6,888 bases of DNA from an uncultured bacterium (lineage in GTDB: Bacteria > Bacillota > Clostridia > Oscillospirales > Butyricicoccaceae). Each line of letters opens with the position of its first letter. Positions within the stretch are counted from its first letter, which is position 1. The position numbers and the translations under genes were made by a program. Shown one piece after another: positions 5,782-6,888 of the stretch. The notes below the pieces were generated by a model. That model was not told the DNA's origin. It saw only the letters and a list, made by a program, of their open reading frames with translations, and searched no databases. The stretch spans positions 1 through 6,888 of the forward strand of contig CAJMOV010000105.1 in NCBI GenBank assembly GCA_905215125.1. The letters run 5' to 3'.

Positions 5782-6888
5782 TCATTCTTCTATTTTTCTG
5801 CGCAGAATTTTGGGGAAGCGCACGGCAAACAGCGCCACGGCAAAGGCAGACGCCAGCAAATCGGCCGCCGGTTCAGCGTAAAAGACGCCGTCCACGCCGA
5901 AAAAGTGCGGCAAGATGACGGCAAGCGGGATGAGCAACAGCACCTTTCGCAGCAAAGCGAGCAGCAGGGAGACCCCCGCCTGTCCCATGGCGATAAAGGC
6001 AGCCTGACACGCTACCTGCGCCCCGACAGCGAAGATTCCGCACAGGAAAACAGGCATCATCTTCTCAGTCAGCGCCAGCAGGGCGGCATCCTTACCGAAC
6101 ATACGCGCCAGCGCGCCAGGGAAAAGCACGGCCGTCAGGCAGAAGGCGGTGGAGATAGCAAGCGATACAACGAGCATCAGCCGGAAGGCCTGCTTGACCC
6201 TGCCAATGCTTTTGGCCCCATAGTTATAACTGAGCACTGGCTGCGCCCCCTGCGTAAAGCCGTTGAGCGGCGTCATCATGACCTGCATGACGGAGAGCAG
6301 GATGGTCATGCTGCCGACGTACAGATCCCCTCCGTAAGCCTGCAGACTGTTGTTAAGGGTGACGCTGACCAGACTTTCGGTGCTCATCATGGCAAAGGGG
6401 GCGATACCCAGCCGCAGGATGGTGCGTATCGTTTTTCCGTCGGGCCGCAGGTTCGCCGTGCGCAGGCGCACCGCGGCCTTTTTTCCCGTCAGCGCCCGCA
6501 GCACCCATACGGCTCCGATAGCCTGGGATAAAACAGCGGCCAGCGCCGCGCCCCGCACCCGCAAGCCCAGCGCGAAGATGAACACCGGATCCAAGACCAT
6601 GTTGACGCCTGAGCTGATGATAATGGACAGCATGGCGGTACCCGGCCGGCCCTGCGCGCTGATGAAGAGATTGAGCCCCAGCGTGATCATCATAAAAATG
6701 CCGGCCCACAGGTAAATGCCGAGATACGGATCGGCATAAGCAATGGTGACGTCGCTCGCGCCGAAGGCCATGAGCATGGGACGACGGATAAGCTGAAGCA
6801 GCAGCGTCAGCCCCCCGCCCAGGGTCAGGACTAGGAAAAAAGCATTTCCCAGCGCCCGTTCCGCCCCCGGCGCGTCCCCTTCGCCCAG
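5782..6888 (-). CDS. MATE-family efflux transporter, N-terminus beyond the window (partial)
   Basis: The open frame continues to the last base of the window, so the 368 visible residues are the central and C-terminal part of a protein normally near 450 residues. The first visible residues, LGEGDAPGAERALGNAF, match the conserved loop of MATE proteins between early helices (G-x-G-D ... A-x-x-x-LGNAF). An internal ATG at 6775-6777 is therefore not the start. Further family marks are LNLFISAQGRP, the VNMVLDPVFIF segment, and PLNGFTQGAQPVLSYNYGAK early in the second half, a signature of MepA-like bacterial MATE proteins. Many hydrophobic segments indicate a polytopic inner-membrane protein. MATE proteins export cationic drugs or metabolites in exchange for Na+ or H+; the substrate here is unknown. 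The TGA stop overlaps an in-frame ATG of the next frame (ATGA), but the terminator just downstream argues against coupling. Confidence 0.92.
   Translation of the reverse strand: MGEGDAPGAERALGNAFFLVLTLGGGLTLLLQLIRRPMLMAFGASDVTIAYADPYLGIYLWAGIFMMITLGLNLFISAQGRPGTAMLSIIISSGVNMVLDPVFIFALGLRVRGAALAAVLSQAIGAVWVLRALTGKKAAVRLRTANLRPDGKTIRTILRLGIAPFAMMSTESLVSVTLNNSLQAYGGDLYVGSMTILLSVMQVMMTPLNGFTQGAQPVLSYNYGAKSIGRVKQAFRLMLVVSLAISTAFCLTAVLFPGALARMFGKDAALLALTEKMMPVFLCGIFAVGAQVACQAAFIAMGQAGVSLLLALLRKVLLLIPLAVILPHFFGVDGVFYAEPAADLLASAFAVALFAVRFPKILRRKIEE

Noticed and set aside
5905..6531. Open frame of 208 codons on the + strand within the MATE gene
   Set aside because: Its translation is polar, rich in His, Gln and Arg and without motifs. 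The - strand frame is a clear MATE transporter.
5783..6888. MATE gene and SLH/hydrolase genes as one three-gene operon
   Set aside because: A strong hairpin with a T-rich tail and then a promoter lie between them, so common transcription is unlikely beyond read-through.

Overview
The window looks like a piece of chromosome from a GC-rich member of the Clostridia, most likely a gut-type Oscillospiraceae/Ruminococcaceae relative. The reasons are strong Firmicute-style Shine-Dalgarno sequences (AAGGAGG type) before every complete gene, a near-consensus vegetative promoter with an extended -10, Gram-positive signal peptides, an S-layer-homology (SLH) protein, and coding DNA that is clearly GC-rich while the promoter region is AT-rich. 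The taxon is inference; no rRNA or marker gene is present.

Layout. Positions 1-207 are an AT-rich non-coding region ending in a strong promoter. On the + strand, 208-1239 and 1250-2287 encode two paralogous D-isomer-specific 2-hydroxyacid dehydrogenases in a tight two-gene operon, closed by a strong intrinsic terminator (2299-2330). The 82-base gap that follows is a convergent junction with two hairpins. All genes to the right lie on the - strand. Read in transcription order they are a MATE-family multidrug/cation antiporter (5782-6888, its N-terminus beyond the window) with its own terminator, then a separate promoter, a secreted SLH-domain protein (4424-5668) and, 17 bases downstream, a secreted serine hydrolase of the beta-lactamase/penicillin-binding-protein fold (2370-4406).

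How the genes may work together. The two dehydrogenases are probably cytoplasmic NAD(H)-linked enzymes acting on related 2-keto/2-hydroxy acids, either as separate enzymes or as a mixed oligomer; the substrate cannot be read from the sequence. The SLH protein and the serine hydrolase form an exported pair. One is probably held on the cell-wall polymer by three SLH repeats, and the other is a potential peptidase, esterase or wall-modifying enzyme. Both carry C-terminal regions that I cannot assign to a known family. The MATE transporter appears to be a separate transcription unit.

Most of the window is ordinary housekeeping or accessory content. The best candidates for something little described are the exported SLH/serine-hydrolase pair with its unassigned domains, and the paralogous dehydrogenase pair with a palindrome at its predicted transcription start. 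No mobile element, CRISPR array, tRNA or rRNA was seen.
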